13,331 bases of DNA from NCBI GenBank assembly GCA_900768515.1, contig CAAGDG010000017.1, positions 1 through 13,331 of the forward strand, read 5' to 3'. This DNA is from Lentisphaeria bacterium (GTDB lineage Bacteria; Verrucomicrobiota; Lentisphaeria; Victivallales; Victivallaceae). Of the stretch, positions 5,901-13,331 are shown one piece after another (the first letter of the stretch is position 1; each line of letters begins with the position of its first letter). The translations under genes and the position numbers were made by a program. The notes beneath the pieces were generated by a model, which searched no databases, was not told the origin of the DNA, and worked only from the letters and a program-made list of their open reading frames with translations.

Positions 5901-8798
5901 ATGATGGGGAATGTCAAGTTGCCAAGCCGAATCTGCGGGGAATGGATCTGGAAAAAAGTCCTCCTCCATCAACAGGACAGCTTTCTGCTGATGCGCCGGG
6001 AGTTCGTCTGTCCCTCCGTCGGTCAGGAGACCAACCTCTGGATCAGCGCCAACAGCGCCTACCAGCTTTTCATCAACGGCAATTACATCGGATTCGGGCC
6101 GCGCGCCCACCAGAACGCCGGAACCAGCTATATCGACCAGCACGACATCACCTACTACCTGGAGTCGGGAATCAATGTGATCGGCGTGATCGTCTACAAC
6201 AACACCGATCAGAAGGGACGCAATCAGCGCACACCCGGTCTCTGGTGCCAGATGGAGAATCCGCGGCAGGTGATGCTCTGCAGCGATTCGAGCTGGCTGA
6301 TTCATACCGGGGAGTGCTGCACCGGTCCCCGCGCAAGAATCTCAAGCGAACAGGGAATGACCCAGATCCTGCAGGCGCCCAAGGCTCCGCTCAACTGGAA
6401 CACCTCCACCTTCCTCCCCGACGCCAGCTGGACCAAACCCGACTACTCCACCCCGGTGGGCGCCTTCGGCGCACGGCTGGAACTTCATCCGCTGTCACCG
6501 CCGACCGTCTCCTCGGAACCCCCGCCGCTGACGCCGGTCGAACGGGGCAGGATCTCCCTCGACGTAAACTGGACTCAAGTGCTCTTCGATGAAAAGGGGA
6601 TCGACGAAAAAATGATCGGGGCGACTTTCGCCGCGGCCACCTTCCTCTTTTCGGAGGAGGAACGGGATTTCGAACTTTCGATCTTCACGGACGATCCTTT
6701 CAAGTTGTTCTGCAACAACAAACTCATCGCTTCCGGCGACAACGCGATGGGAGAGAAGGGAATCGTTTCGCTGCGCGTCGGCTGGAACCGGCTGCTGACG
6801 GTTCAGGAACCCGAACGCAACTCAATGGGGATGGTCCTTCTCTTCCCGGATGACGATTTCGGCCGCAACCTGCGGATCTATCAGGACATGGTCGAAACCG
6901 CCCCGCCCGCCTGGAACACCGTGGGACCGTTGAAACTCTCGCTGGCGGAAGCGACTCCGTCACTGCGGCTGGAACGGCTTCCGGTCCGTCCGTATGAGCC
7001 CTCGCTCGCCGAGGCGAGCGACCCGGCCACCTTGCTGACCGTCAGCGATTTCGAAAAGCAGGAGGACCCGGATTACGCGGCGCCGCTGCGAACCTGCGAC
7101 TATCTGCTCTACCGGCTCGATATGCTCCGGTACGGTTCGGTCCGGGTGGTGGTCGAGGCGCATGCCGGAGATGTGATCGACATCACCACCGGCAGCCGCC
7201 GCCTCGGCAACGGATTCATCATCCCCGGCGAAAAGATGCGCGGAACCGGAACTCTGGTCTGCCGCAACGGGAAAAACATCTTCCTGGGCTTTCTCCCGGG
7301 TGACTGTTTCTATGTGATGATCTCGGTCCGCAGCGCGGCCGACACGGTGAAAGTCAGAATGGTTTCGTTCGAGGAGCTGGCGATCAGTTCCACCCGGGAG
7401 TGCATCTTCCACTCCTCCGACGAGGTGCTGAACCGCTTCTGGCTGATCGGACGCCAGACCCTCCGCCGTTCCGCGGCGTTCGTCCCGCTGGCGGAATCGC
7501 GCGCGGACTACGACTGCTACATGCTCGATTCCTACATCGATTCCGTGAACATGGCGGCAGTGTTCGGGGATTTCGACTACGCGACCGCCCGGCTGCGGCA
7601 GTTCATCGACGCCCAGCTGGAAAACGGAGACATCCCGGTGCTGACCTTCGGACCGCGCCGGGCTTCCCAGATCCACCACCTGTTCTTCTTCCCGGTCTGG
7701 ATCTACTACAACTACCGCTACAGCGCCAACCTGGGAGAACTGAAGCGGACCATTCCCAGCCTCGACCTCGCCCGGGAATACTTTGAAACCATGCTGGATG
7801 ACAAAACCGGCCTGATCGTCGACATCGAAACCAGGTTCGGACTCGAAAGCCGGCTCAGTTTCGGCCACTTCGAAGCCAACGAGGTCCCGACCTACGTCAA
7901 CGCCCTCTTCTGTCGCTTCCTGCTCTCCGCGGCGGAGATCTACCGGGCGGCCGGCGACGCCGAGCAGGCCAAACGGTCGCTGAAACTGGCTCAGAAGGTG
8001 GCACAACGCCTGACCGAGAGCAATTTCGATCCCGACGCCCAGCTCTTCTGCCGCTGGTCACGCGACAGCAAGCGGAAGCCGGACCACAACCTCTTCGCCA
8101 ATTTCAGCGCCATGTACGGCGGGGTGCTTCCGCTGGAATCGTTTGAACATTTCTTCTATTCGTTCTTCAATTATGATCCGCCGTTCGACCGCAGCGACGA
8201 ATCGCGCCATCCGTACTTCCACTTTCTGTTCCTGGAGATGATGTTTGCACTCGGCCAGCGCGACTGGGCGTTTCGCTACTTCCGCGATTACTGGTCGAAA
8301 CGGCTCTGCGACGCACCAGGCGCCTGGAGGAGCGAACTCGGCAGCGACGATCCGGCGCCGACCAAGTTTTCGGAAGGCAGCTGCGTGTCACCGAACATCT
8401 TCCTGCTGCGCGAAGTGCTCGGAATCCGGATTGCGGAAGCCGGCCATTCGGTGATCTACTTCAATCCGGCGATCAACCTGGTCTCCTGGGCGGAGGGTGT
8501 TCTGCCGATGGCGCGCGGGCGCCTCAAGGTCCGCTGGGAAAAGCTGCCGGACGGGTCGCTTGACGTGATGCTCGACTCCGACGTACCGGTGAAGATCCTG
8601 CCTCTGCTCAGCCACAAGCGACTGAGCATGACCACCTTCCGGAAGGGAGACAAGGTCACGCTTCTCAATCCGCCTCCCGAAGTGGACGAGGAAGAGGAGG
8701 AATTTGACGGTCTCCTTGAGGATCAGGAGCCTCCCGAAGAACAGGAGGAGGCGATCCGGGTCCAGGTCTCCGTCTCGCTCGAATCCGGCCGCGGATAA
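5901..8798 (+). CDS. Alpha-L-rhamnosidase-like (GH78-type) protein with altered catalytic motif
   Basis: A 965-residue protein with the layout of GH78-type rhamnosidases. An N-terminal beta-sandwich (about 1-125) contains LWISANSAYQLFINGNYIGFGPR. A second sandwich has DDPFKLFCNNKLIASGDN (about 265-280). A beta domain at about 400-510 precedes an (alpha/alpha)6 barrel from about 515 to 840 (FHSSDEVLNRFWLIGRQTL onward). A C-terminal beta domain includes INLVSWAEGVLPMARGRLKVRW. Where GH78 enzymes carry a DxxxRDERxGWxGD type signature, this protein has AESRADYDCYMLD (531-543), so it may act on another glycoside or be inactive. No signal peptide is seen, so it is predicted to be cytoplasmic. Residues 927-950 form an acidic patch (15 of 24 Asp/Glu), perhaps a linker or partner-binding site. 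GGAGG (5893-5897) lies 3 bases from the ATG at 5901 and 6 from the ATG at 5904; the second may be the true start. It has its own promoter. Confidence 0.85.
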   Translation: MMGNVKLPSRICGEWIWKKVLLHQQDSFLLMRREFVCPSVGQETNLWISANSAYQLFINGNYIGFGPRAHQNAGTSYIDQHDITYYLESGINVIGVIVYNNTDQKGRNQRTPGLWCQMENPRQVMLCSDSSWLIHTGECCTGPRARISSEQGMTQILQAPKAPLNWNTSTFLPDASWTKPDYSTPVGAFGARLELHPLSPPTVSSEPPPLTPVERGRISLDVNWTQVLFDEKGIDEKMIGATFAAATFLFSEEERDFELSIFTDDPFKLFCNNKLIASGDNAMGEKGIVSLRVGWNRLLTVQEPERNSMGMVLLFPDDDFGRNLRIYQDMVETAPPAWNTVGPLKLSLAEATPSLRLERLPVRPYEPSLAEASDPATLLTVSDFEKQEDPDYAAPLRTCDYLLYRLDMLRYGSVRVVVEAHAGDVIDITTGSRRLGNGFIIPGEKMRGTGTLVCRNGKNIFLGFLPGDCFYVMISVRSAADTVKVRMVSFEELAISSTRECIFHSSDEVLNRFWLIGRQTLRRSAAFVPLAESRADYDCYMLDSYIDSVNMAAVFGDFDYATARLRQFIDAQLENGDIPVLTFGPRRASQIHHLFFFPVWIYYNYRYSANLGELKRTIPSLDLAREYFETMLDDKTGLIVDIETRFGLESRLSFGHFEANEVPTYVNALFCRFLLSAAEIYRAAGDAEQAKRSLKLAQKVAQRLTESNFDPDAQLFCRWSRDSKRKPDHNLFANFSAMYGGVLPLESFEHFFYSFFNYDPPFDRSDESRHPYFHFLFLEMMFALGQRDWAFRYFRDYWSKRLCDAPGAWRSELGSDDPAPTKFSEGSCVSPNIFLLREVLGIRIAEAGHSVIYFNPAINLVSWAEGVLPMARGRLKVRWEKLPDGSLDVMLDSDVPVKILPLLSHKRLSMTTFRKGDKVTLLNPPPEVDEEEEEFDGLLEDQEPPEEQEEAIRVQVSVSLESGRG

Positions 8799-8864
8799 CC
8801 TCCCCGCCGGAAGAGGAGGATGCCACCGGAAGAGGACGCCTCTCCCACCGCGGCGTCCGCAGAC

Positions 8865-8906
8865 AAAAACCCTCCGCCGGAGTTCCCGGCGGAGGGTCTC
8901 GTTTTT
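8865..8906. terminator. Bidirectional intrinsic terminator
   Basis: A perfect 12-bp stem (8869-8880 with 8886-8897, loop agttc) is flanked by AAAAA on the left (8865-8869) and TTTTT on the right (8902-8906). It therefore has a terminator's stem plus T-run on both strands. It sits between the convergent rhamnosidase-like gene and the glycoside hydrolase gene and should stop transcription from both. Confidence 0.88.
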
Positions 8907-8943
8907 CCGGAACACCTCCGTCATCGGAGGAGGTTTGTTCCGG
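8907..8943. repeat. Second hairpin in the convergent intergenic region
   Basis: ccggaaca (8907-8914) pairs with tgttccgg (8936-8943) and cctccg (8915-8920) with cggagg (8925-8930), with a 4-base loop (tcat) and a 5-base bulge. It lies six bases past the stop of the minus-strand hydrolase gene, without a T-run of its own on that strand. It may help protect or end that transcript together with the terminator at 8865-8906. Confidence 0.65.
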
Positions 8944-8948
8944 CATGA

Positions 8949-11900
8949 TCATTCGACAACCAGCTCATACACCAGAACCGGTTCCTCTCCGGCAAGGTTC
9001 TTCGCCGCGAAGCGAATTCCCCCGTCGACCCGCTCGAACGGAACCGGACCGATCCGGCTGCCGTCAACCCGGCAGGCGTAGAGCCTGGCTCCCGCCGGCG
9101 CCTTGAGCGTGACCACCGCCTCACCGCGCTTGAGCAGCAGAGGCAGTTTGCCCCAGTCTTCCACCAGCGAAAAATCGTCCGTGCCGTAACGGCTCATCGA
9201 ACTTTTGGAATCGGTAAGGTGCAAAATCAGCACCCGGCGGCTCTCCGCCAACGGACGGCCGTCCCGGGAGGCGGCGAGAAAAACCCCGTAGCTGTAACGG
9301 TTTTCAATGGTTGCGTAACTGCCGCTGAGCGTCATTCCTTCCGGAATTACGAACCCTTCGCTGCGCGGAGTCACCACCCGGAAGGTGTTGTTCTTACGGT
9401 CGAGCGTGATCTCACGGGTGTCACTGGTGTAGACCCGGCTCTTCAGATCGATCAACCCGGCCGGAACCGCGCCGCTGCGCACCATCTCTTCCGACAGGCG
9501 GTCGAAGTCTTCCGCAACAAAATAAGGCTGCGATATCCGCGTCTTCCAGGACGGTTCCAACCCGAGCACCGCCCGGGTTCCGGCGGGAAGCGCCGGCGGC
9601 GCATCTTTCGGCGCGACCACGGTACCTACCTTGCCGATCAACCCGAGCCGGGCAACCATGACCGGATTGCTCTCAACCGGATTCCCGTCCCGGAGGTACG
9701 TTTCGGAAACCAGGAGCGGATAGGCGGTCGAGGCGGCCGAAACGTCGCCGCGCAGGAAGAAGAGCGCAGCTCCGCGCTCCGCAAGCATTCTCTGCGGATC
9801 GTTGAGAATGTCGAAGAGCCCGAGCGTGGAGTCTTCGCTCTCGACCCGGCCGACGCCGTGGGCAAGCGCAAAATGGCAGAGGCCGTTCCACCCCTGCAAT
9901 CCCGCATAAGCGCCGGTCAGAAGCGCGCCTTCGCAGACGTACTCGCTCGGGTTGCAGAAGTCCCACTCGGTCAGCGTGAACGGTTTTCCGAACAGCCGGC
10001 TTGGGAACATCTCCGCCAGCGTGCCGCCGTATGCCGCGATCACGCTGCGGTTGCCGATCGACATCGGCAGCGACCAGTTCTTCCCGAGGAACACCGGGTG
10101 CTGCCAGTAGAAGTGATTGTCAACCAGATCGTAATCTTTGCGCAGCAGAGACATCGGAATGTTGCTCCACATATTCTGGTCGGTCAGCAGCGCACGGACA
10201 CCGAGCGAACGCAGAAACTTCGCCATGCGCAGATAGCCACGGGTGTAGGTCTCCGAAAGGAAGATCTTCCACTGACGGTCGCGGTTGGCGTCGGTGAGCG
10301 TGATCCGGTTTCTCGTCACATACTCTTTGAATTTCGCATCGTAGAGGGCGCGCACCCGCGGGTCGCGGTCGACCACGGCGAAGATGGTATCCTCGTTGAT
10401 GAGGCTGATGGTCACAATCGCCGGATCGTCCTTCCAGGCAAGTCCGGTATAGGGATTGACATGGTTGAGCAGATTGGCGCTGAACGCCTCCCAGCTGCGC
10501 ATCGCCGATTCCGAGACGAACGGCAGCGCCTTGAACTGGTCCGGGCCGGGAGCCAGATCGGGCAGTTCCTCGACTTCGCCTTTCGCAAGCTGGCGCAGAA
10601 TGTAGAGATCGAGCGTGATGTAGATGCCGCGCTTCTTCATGGCGGAAACCATGTAGTCCATACGGTCGAGCGGCTTCGGATCGAGGGAGGTCGAACGCTT
10701 CCCCTCGATCTTGGAGATCACCTGGTCGAAGTGGTGGAGCCGCAGAATGTTGTATCCCATTCCGGCCATGACCGCCGCCAGCTTGTCGCAGGACTCGTTT
10801 TTCATGAAGTTCACGTCGAACGCGATGTTTCCGCCGAAGAAGCGGACCGGTTTTCCCGGTTGTTTTTCAAATTCGAAGTTTCCGTCGACGGACCGGATGA
10901 ATCCATACTTTCCCGCCGGCGCATCCAGAAGATCGGAGAAGTCGAGAATCGAACCGGACTTGACCAGCTTCTGACTCTTGAGCGGTTTCCAGTCGTCGTT
11001 GGCGTGCATCACCAATGGATCGTTGTCGGTTACCGGGACCACGTCGTCGGAGAAGGAGATTCCGGCGATCAGCCAGATCCCCTGCCCGCTCGGCGTGAAT
11101 GTCAGCTCCTTCACCGGCTTCTTCTCAATCGGAAAACGCGACACCGAAATGCCGATCAGGGCGGAGTCGTTCTCGCCGCGCCAGCCGATCACGGCGTTGT
11201 CCCGCTTGCGCGGCTGCCAGAAATTGGCGGCGTCCCGGCCACTCTGAAGTTCGATCTCCGAACTGGTCCCATCCTGATAGAGCACCTTCATCGTGCCGAC
11301 CGGAGTCCCGACCGCCGGCTCCCAGCCGAGCGCATGCAGCAAATACAGATACTTCCCCTGCGCCCCGCCGGCCGCGACCCGGGCCGATTTCGGATAGGCG
11401 GGAGCGTGGGGATCGCAGAAGAGTCCGATCACCGCCTTCCCCCCGTTGGCCTCAGGATCCGTGACGTCGAACTCGACTCCGGCGAAATTACGCTGCTTGA
11501 CCGGGAAAGAACGCATGTCGTTATTCGGCCCCTGATCGGTCCAGCCCCCCTTGCCGTCTCCGGCGACCTCGTCACGAAAACCGAGGTTGGCGGCCTCTTT
11601 CAGGCTCACGGTTTTGAACCGGTAGGGCCGCAGCGTCATGGTCAGGCGGTACTCTTTCTTGCGGATCACACCCGCGGCCGGGTCATTGCGCAGCCGCACG
11701 CCCCAGCTGTTCAAACCGAATTTGCGGTCATCCTGCAGGTGAATCCGGAAATTTCCACGGATCGTCAGCTCCCCCGCCTGCAGCGGCAGCACCAGTTCGC
11801 TCTCCTTGCCGCCGGCGTCAAGCTGCCAATCCTCCTCGTCGAACTCCTGCCGGAAACCGACCTTCCGGCCGTCGATGCGGATTCCACCCAGCACGAAATC

Positions 11901-12281
11901 CCGATGCGGCAGCGCGACGCAGAGCGCCAGTTCGTTGCACGGAACCCCTTTTTCCGACTCAAGCGACATGGTGACGGCGATGGAATCCTCACCGGTTTTC
12001 GCCACCGTTTCCAGAAGGCGGAACTCCCCGCCGCGCCCCCGAAAAACCCCTTCCAGCCGGAAACGGTCGGAAGAAACCTCCGGCATTCCCTTTTCCGGCG
12101 TCACCGTCGACTCCTGCTGATCGGACCAGCTCCAGCCGGAATCGGCATGGGAGAGTTTGAAACTCAATCCCCCGACCTCGATCCGACCGCCGGCGTCAAG
12201 AGAAAATGGACCGATCTTATCCGCCGCGGAGAGCGCAAAACTGCTCCCGAGCGCCGCCAGAATCAAAAAAACTTTTTTCAT
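8949..12281 (-). CDS. Exported clan GH-A type glycoside hydrolase, 1110 residues
   Basis: The signal peptide is about residues 1-20 (MKKVFLILAALG...ALSAA). A long beta-rich N-terminal part (about 21-460) is followed by a TIM-barrel domain beginning near RFFGGN (480-485). Barrel hallmarks are Arg514 with LHHFD, the acid/base candidate Glu630 in SLINED after strand 4, a DNHFYWQHP segment, and the nucleophile candidate Glu772 in TLTEWDFCNPSEY after strand 7. This NE...E pattern defines clan GH-A (the retaining enzymes of GH5, GH2, GH42 and relatives). I cannot name the exact family. A beta-type C-terminal region (about 860-1110) completes it. It should hydrolyse a beta-linked glycan outside the cytoplasm. 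The start lies 20 bp after the stop of the upstream H-X9-DG gene, with only a weak ribosome binding site, suggesting cotranscription. It ends at convergent terminators. Fold assignment is good; substrate unknown. Confidence 0.87.
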   Translation of the reverse strand: MKKVFLILAALGSSFALSAADKIGPFSLDAGGRIEVGGLSFKLSHADSGWSWSDQQESTVTPEKGMPEVSSDRFRLEGVFRGRGGEFRLLETVAKTGEDSIAVTMSLESEKGVPCNELALCVALPHRDFVLGGIRIDGRKVGFRQEFDEEDWQLDAGGKESELVLPLQAGELTIRGNFRIHLQDDRKFGLNSWGVRLRNDPAAGVIRKKEYRLTMTLRPYRFKTVSLKEAANLGFRDEVAGDGKGGWTDQGPNNDMRSFPVKQRNFAGVEFDVTDPEANGGKAVIGLFCDPHAPAYPKSARVAAGGAQGKYLYLLHALGWEPAVGTPVGTMKVLYQDGTSSEIELQSGRDAANFWQPRKRDNAVIGWRGENDSALIGISVSRFPIEKKPVKELTFTPSGQGIWLIAGISFSDDVVPVTDNDPLVMHANDDWKPLKSQKLVKSGSILDFSDLLDAPAGKYGFIRSVDGNFEFEKQPGKPVRFFGGNIAFDVNFMKNESCDKLAAVMAGMGYNILRLHHFDQVISKIEGKRSTSLDPKPLDRMDYMVSAMKKRGIYITLDLYILRQLAKGEVEELPDLAPGPDQFKALPFVSESAMRSWEAFSANLLNHVNPYTGLAWKDDPAIVTISLINEDTIFAVVDRDPRVRALYDAKFKEYVTRNRITLTDANRDRQWKIFLSETYTRGYLRMAKFLRSLGVRALLTDQNMWSNIPMSLLRKDYDLVDNHFYWQHPVFLGKNWSLPMSIGNRSVIAAYGGTLAEMFPSRLFGKPFTLTEWDFCNPSEYVCEGALLTGAYAGLQGWNGLCHFALAHGVGRVESEDSTLGLFDILNDPQRMLAERGAALFFLRGDVSAASTAYPLLVSETYLRDGNPVESNPVMVARLGLIGKVGTVVAPKDAPPALPAGTRAVLGLEPSWKTRISQPYFVAEDFDRLSEEMVRSGAVPAGLIDLKSRVYTSDTREITLDRKNNTFRVVTPRSEGFVIPEGMTLSGSYATIENRYSYGVFLAASRDGRPLAESRRVLILHLTDSKSSMSRYGTDDFSLVEDWGKLPLLLKRGEAVVTLKAPAGARLYACRVDGSRIGPVPFERVDGGIRFAAKNLAGEEPVLVYELVVE

Positions 12282-12301
12282 GTTTCAGGCAGTTCCGTCG
12301 T

Positions 12302-13009
12302 TCAATCCTTGTAGACAAGCCACGGATCGGGGTCGTTCGCATACATTTCCGGCTGGCCCATCGCCCCGACATGGCCGTCGAAGAAGAGCACGTTGGCCCG
12401 GTTGGAGTGAATGAAATGCACCCCTTTCCCGGTCAGATACAACGTGGGCGTTGCCGCCTTGCTCTTCGTCATATTCCAGTCACCGTTCGGCGGATTCGCA
12501 TTGCTGAATCCCTCGGTATGATGAATCTTGGTCGAAGGGCTCTTGATCCTGCTGTAGCGGTAGACCAGACTCCAGGAGCCGATGGAACTATCAACCGAAG
12601 CGTCCTGCCCCTCGAATCCATCGCCGTTCTTGCCGTAAGTGTGCAATCCGTACAATTTGCTGGTGGCGTCGGCGGCAATGCCGACCTTCTCCGGGCAGAG
12701 CCGGTTGAACGGGAACACCTTCCCCTCGCTCACCTTGATGGTGATCCCGTCGCTGCCGACTTCCGCGTTGGCGCCGAGATAGTTGACCAGCGCCGCATTT
12801 CCGATCCACTGATGTCCCCACTTTCCATTGTGATGCCGGACATCGCATCCATCGTAATCATTGGAATAGAACAAATTGCCGTTCCCCAGCGTCTTGAGGT
12901 TGTTCACGCAGGTGATCGCCCGCGCCTTGGCCCGCGCCTGGTTCAGAGCCGGAAGCAGCATCGCCGCCAGAATCGCGATGATCGCAATTTTATTTACCTT
13001 AGAAAGCAA
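12302..13009 (-). CDS. H-X9-DG type pseudopilin-like protein with a disrupted leader
   Basis: About 235 residues. From residue 8 the protein follows the family (AIIAILAAMLLPALNQARAKAR), and the C-terminal signature His-X9-Asp-Gly-His is intact at about 201-213 (IHSNRA...FFDGHVGAM). The prepilin leader (MKKxFTLIELLVV) is missing. In its place the frame reads IKKLLSKVNK, preceded by an in-frame stop, and contains no ATG. The only usual start is TTG at 13007-13009, and there is no ribosome binding site before it. The DNA switches from about 60% GC to AT-rich at about 12985, within these codons. The gene is therefore probably cut at its 5' end by a past insertion or recombination, and may be poorly expressed or not membrane-inserted correctly. 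It lies 20 bp upstream of the glycoside hydrolase gene. The family call is firm; whether it is functional is open. Confidence 0.75.
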   Translation of the reverse strand: MLSKVNKIAIIAILAAMLLPALNQARAKARAITCVNNLKTLGNGNLFYSNDYDGCDVRHHNGKWGHQWIGNAALVNYLGANAEVGSDGITIKVSEGKVFPFNRLCPEKVGIAADATSKLYGLHTYGKNGDGFEGQDASVDSSIGSWSLVYRYSRIKSPSTKIHHTEGFSNANPPNGDWNMTKSKAATPTLYLTGKGVHFIHSNRANVLFFDGHVGAMGQPEMYANDPDPWLVYKD

Positions 13010-13014
13010 TTTTT

Positions 13015-13034
13015 TTATGTCAACTTATGTCAAC
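13015..13034. repeat. Two perfect tandem copies of a 10-mer (GTTGACATAA on the minus strand)
   Basis: ttatgtcaac occurs at 13015-13024 and immediately again at 13025-13034. On the minus strand each copy contains TTGACA, the -35 consensus, but no -10 lies at proper distance from either. One helical turn spacing would suit two protein molecules bound side by side. It lies directly before the minus-strand frame at 13009. Confidence 0.85.
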
Positions 13035-13085
13035 GGTGGATTGAAGAAGGTTTGATGACACCGTTAGGTATTATGTATAACAATA

Positions 13086-13115
13086 TTTGTAAAAGATAAG
13101 ACCTTATCTGACAAA
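13086..13115. promoter_or_regulatory. Palindromic operator-like site
   Basis: agataag (13094-13100) and cttatct (13103-13109) are perfect inverted repeats separated by two bases (ac). They are framed by a further inverted pair tttgt (13086-13090) and acaaa (13111-13115), with unpaired aaa and g between. No T-run follows. It could be a regulator binding site upstream of the minus-strand operon. Confidence 0.4.
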
Positions 13116-13195
13116 ACAAGAAAAAGATGCTATATTTAAAGAGCAGCGAAAAGAGAAAGAATAATCGGATGAATTTCGAGGCAAAATCATTTGCG

Positions 13196-13222
13196 GTTGC
13201 CCCCGAAAACTGGACAACTTGA
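13196..13222. mobile_element. Possible insertion-sequence terminal region
   Basis: The motif gcccccgaaaactggacaa resembles the ends of some IS3-type insertion sequences (a C-run, then an A-run and tggac). No transposase, matching second end or target duplication is visible in the window, so this is only a suspicion supported by the AT-rich composition around it. Confidence 0.2.
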
Positions 13223-13331
13223 CTTGGTGTAAAATGCCCGTAAATTAACTTGGGTAGTGTCAAAAGTAATATGAAAAAATGAAAGTTTTTGGTTTGCGGC
13301 GGGTGATACATCCGAACCCGTCCGCGTTCAA

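Larger units (their letters stand above)
13010..13331. other. AT-rich region without a supported gene
   Basis: This stretch is strikingly AT-rich beside the rest of the window. It holds a tandem 10-mer (13015-13034), a palindrome (13086-13115) and a possible insertion-sequence end (about 13196-13222). The only frames are short, lack ribosome binding sites or run off the window, so none is called. A frame beginning with ATG at 13279 (MKVFGLRRVIHPNP) is open to the window edge but has no start signals. The promoter of the minus-strand operon should lie here, but I find no clear -35/-10 pair. Confidence 0.6.

Noticed and set aside
9219..12314. A 1031-residue open frame on the plus strand
   Set aside because: It is antisense to the glycoside hydrolase gene, which has a signal peptide and catalytic motifs. 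The plus-strand product is rich in Arg, His and Gln with no recognisable motif, as expected for a GC-rich shadow frame.
13093..13161. Tail of a possible plus-strand gene (LTKQEKDAIFKEQRKEKE then stop)
   Set aside because: It looks protein-like but is only about 22 codons between stops, with no start. It could be a remnant of a lost gene, but there is too little to call.
13030..13311. A 93-residue open frame on the minus strand
   Set aside because: It has no ribosome binding site, low-complexity Phe/Leu/Ile composition from AT-rich DNA, and crosses the palindrome and the possible insertion-sequence end.

Overview
The window is about 60% GC over most of its length and looks like accessory carbohydrate- and phosphoester-processing DNA from a member of the Lentisphaerota, most likely Victivallis or a relative. 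That placement is an inference. It rests on three secreted-type proteins that combine a prepilin-like N-terminal helix (FTLIELLVV...AAMLLPSL) with a C-terminal H-X9-DG motif, a class hugely expanded in Lentisphaerota and Planctomycetota, and on the large glycoside-hydrolase-like genes beside them.

Layout. (a) 1-223 is a nested tandem repeat (49-bp half-units paired into 98-bp units), followed by a 14-bp perfect hairpin at 263-295. (b) 275-787 (-) is a compact type I signal peptidase whose last codons lie inside that hairpin. (c) 788-1030 is a divergent control region with an operator-like dyad and a possible 15-codon leader ORF. (d) 1031-5710 (+) is a tight five-gene cluster: two tandem H-X9-DG pseudopilin-like proteins, a secreted endonuclease/exonuclease/phosphatase (EEP) superfamily hydrolase, an exported beta-sandwich protein of unknown function, and an exported alkaline phosphatase. 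It ends at a rho-independent terminator. (e) 5901-8798 (+) is a large alpha-L-rhamnosidase-like protein behind a near-consensus sigma70 promoter. It has no signal peptide, an unusual active-site motif and an acidic tail. (f) 8865-8943 carries convergent terminators. (g) 8949-12281 (-) is a secreted 1110-residue clan GH-A type glycoside hydrolase, apparently cotranscribed with an upstream third H-X9-DG protein at 12302-13009 (-). (h) 13010-13331 is AT-rich, with tandem 10-mers, a palindrome and a possible insertion-sequence end. The composition changes abruptly inside the codons that should encode the prepilin leader of the third H-X9-DG protein.

Working model (inference). Two oppositely oriented operons each begin with H-X9-DG pseudopilin-like protein(s) and continue with exported hydrolases. 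The plus-strand operon pairs an EEP hydrolase with an alkaline phosphatase, which suits stepwise phosphate removal from an extracellular phosphorylated or phosphodiester substrate. The minus-strand operon pairs a pseudopilin-like protein with a glycan hydrolase. The pseudopilin-like proteins may anchor, display or bind substrate for the enzymes beside them, a role somewhat like SusD-type proteins in Bacteroidota. The rhamnosidase-like protein would act inside the cell, or has lost activity.
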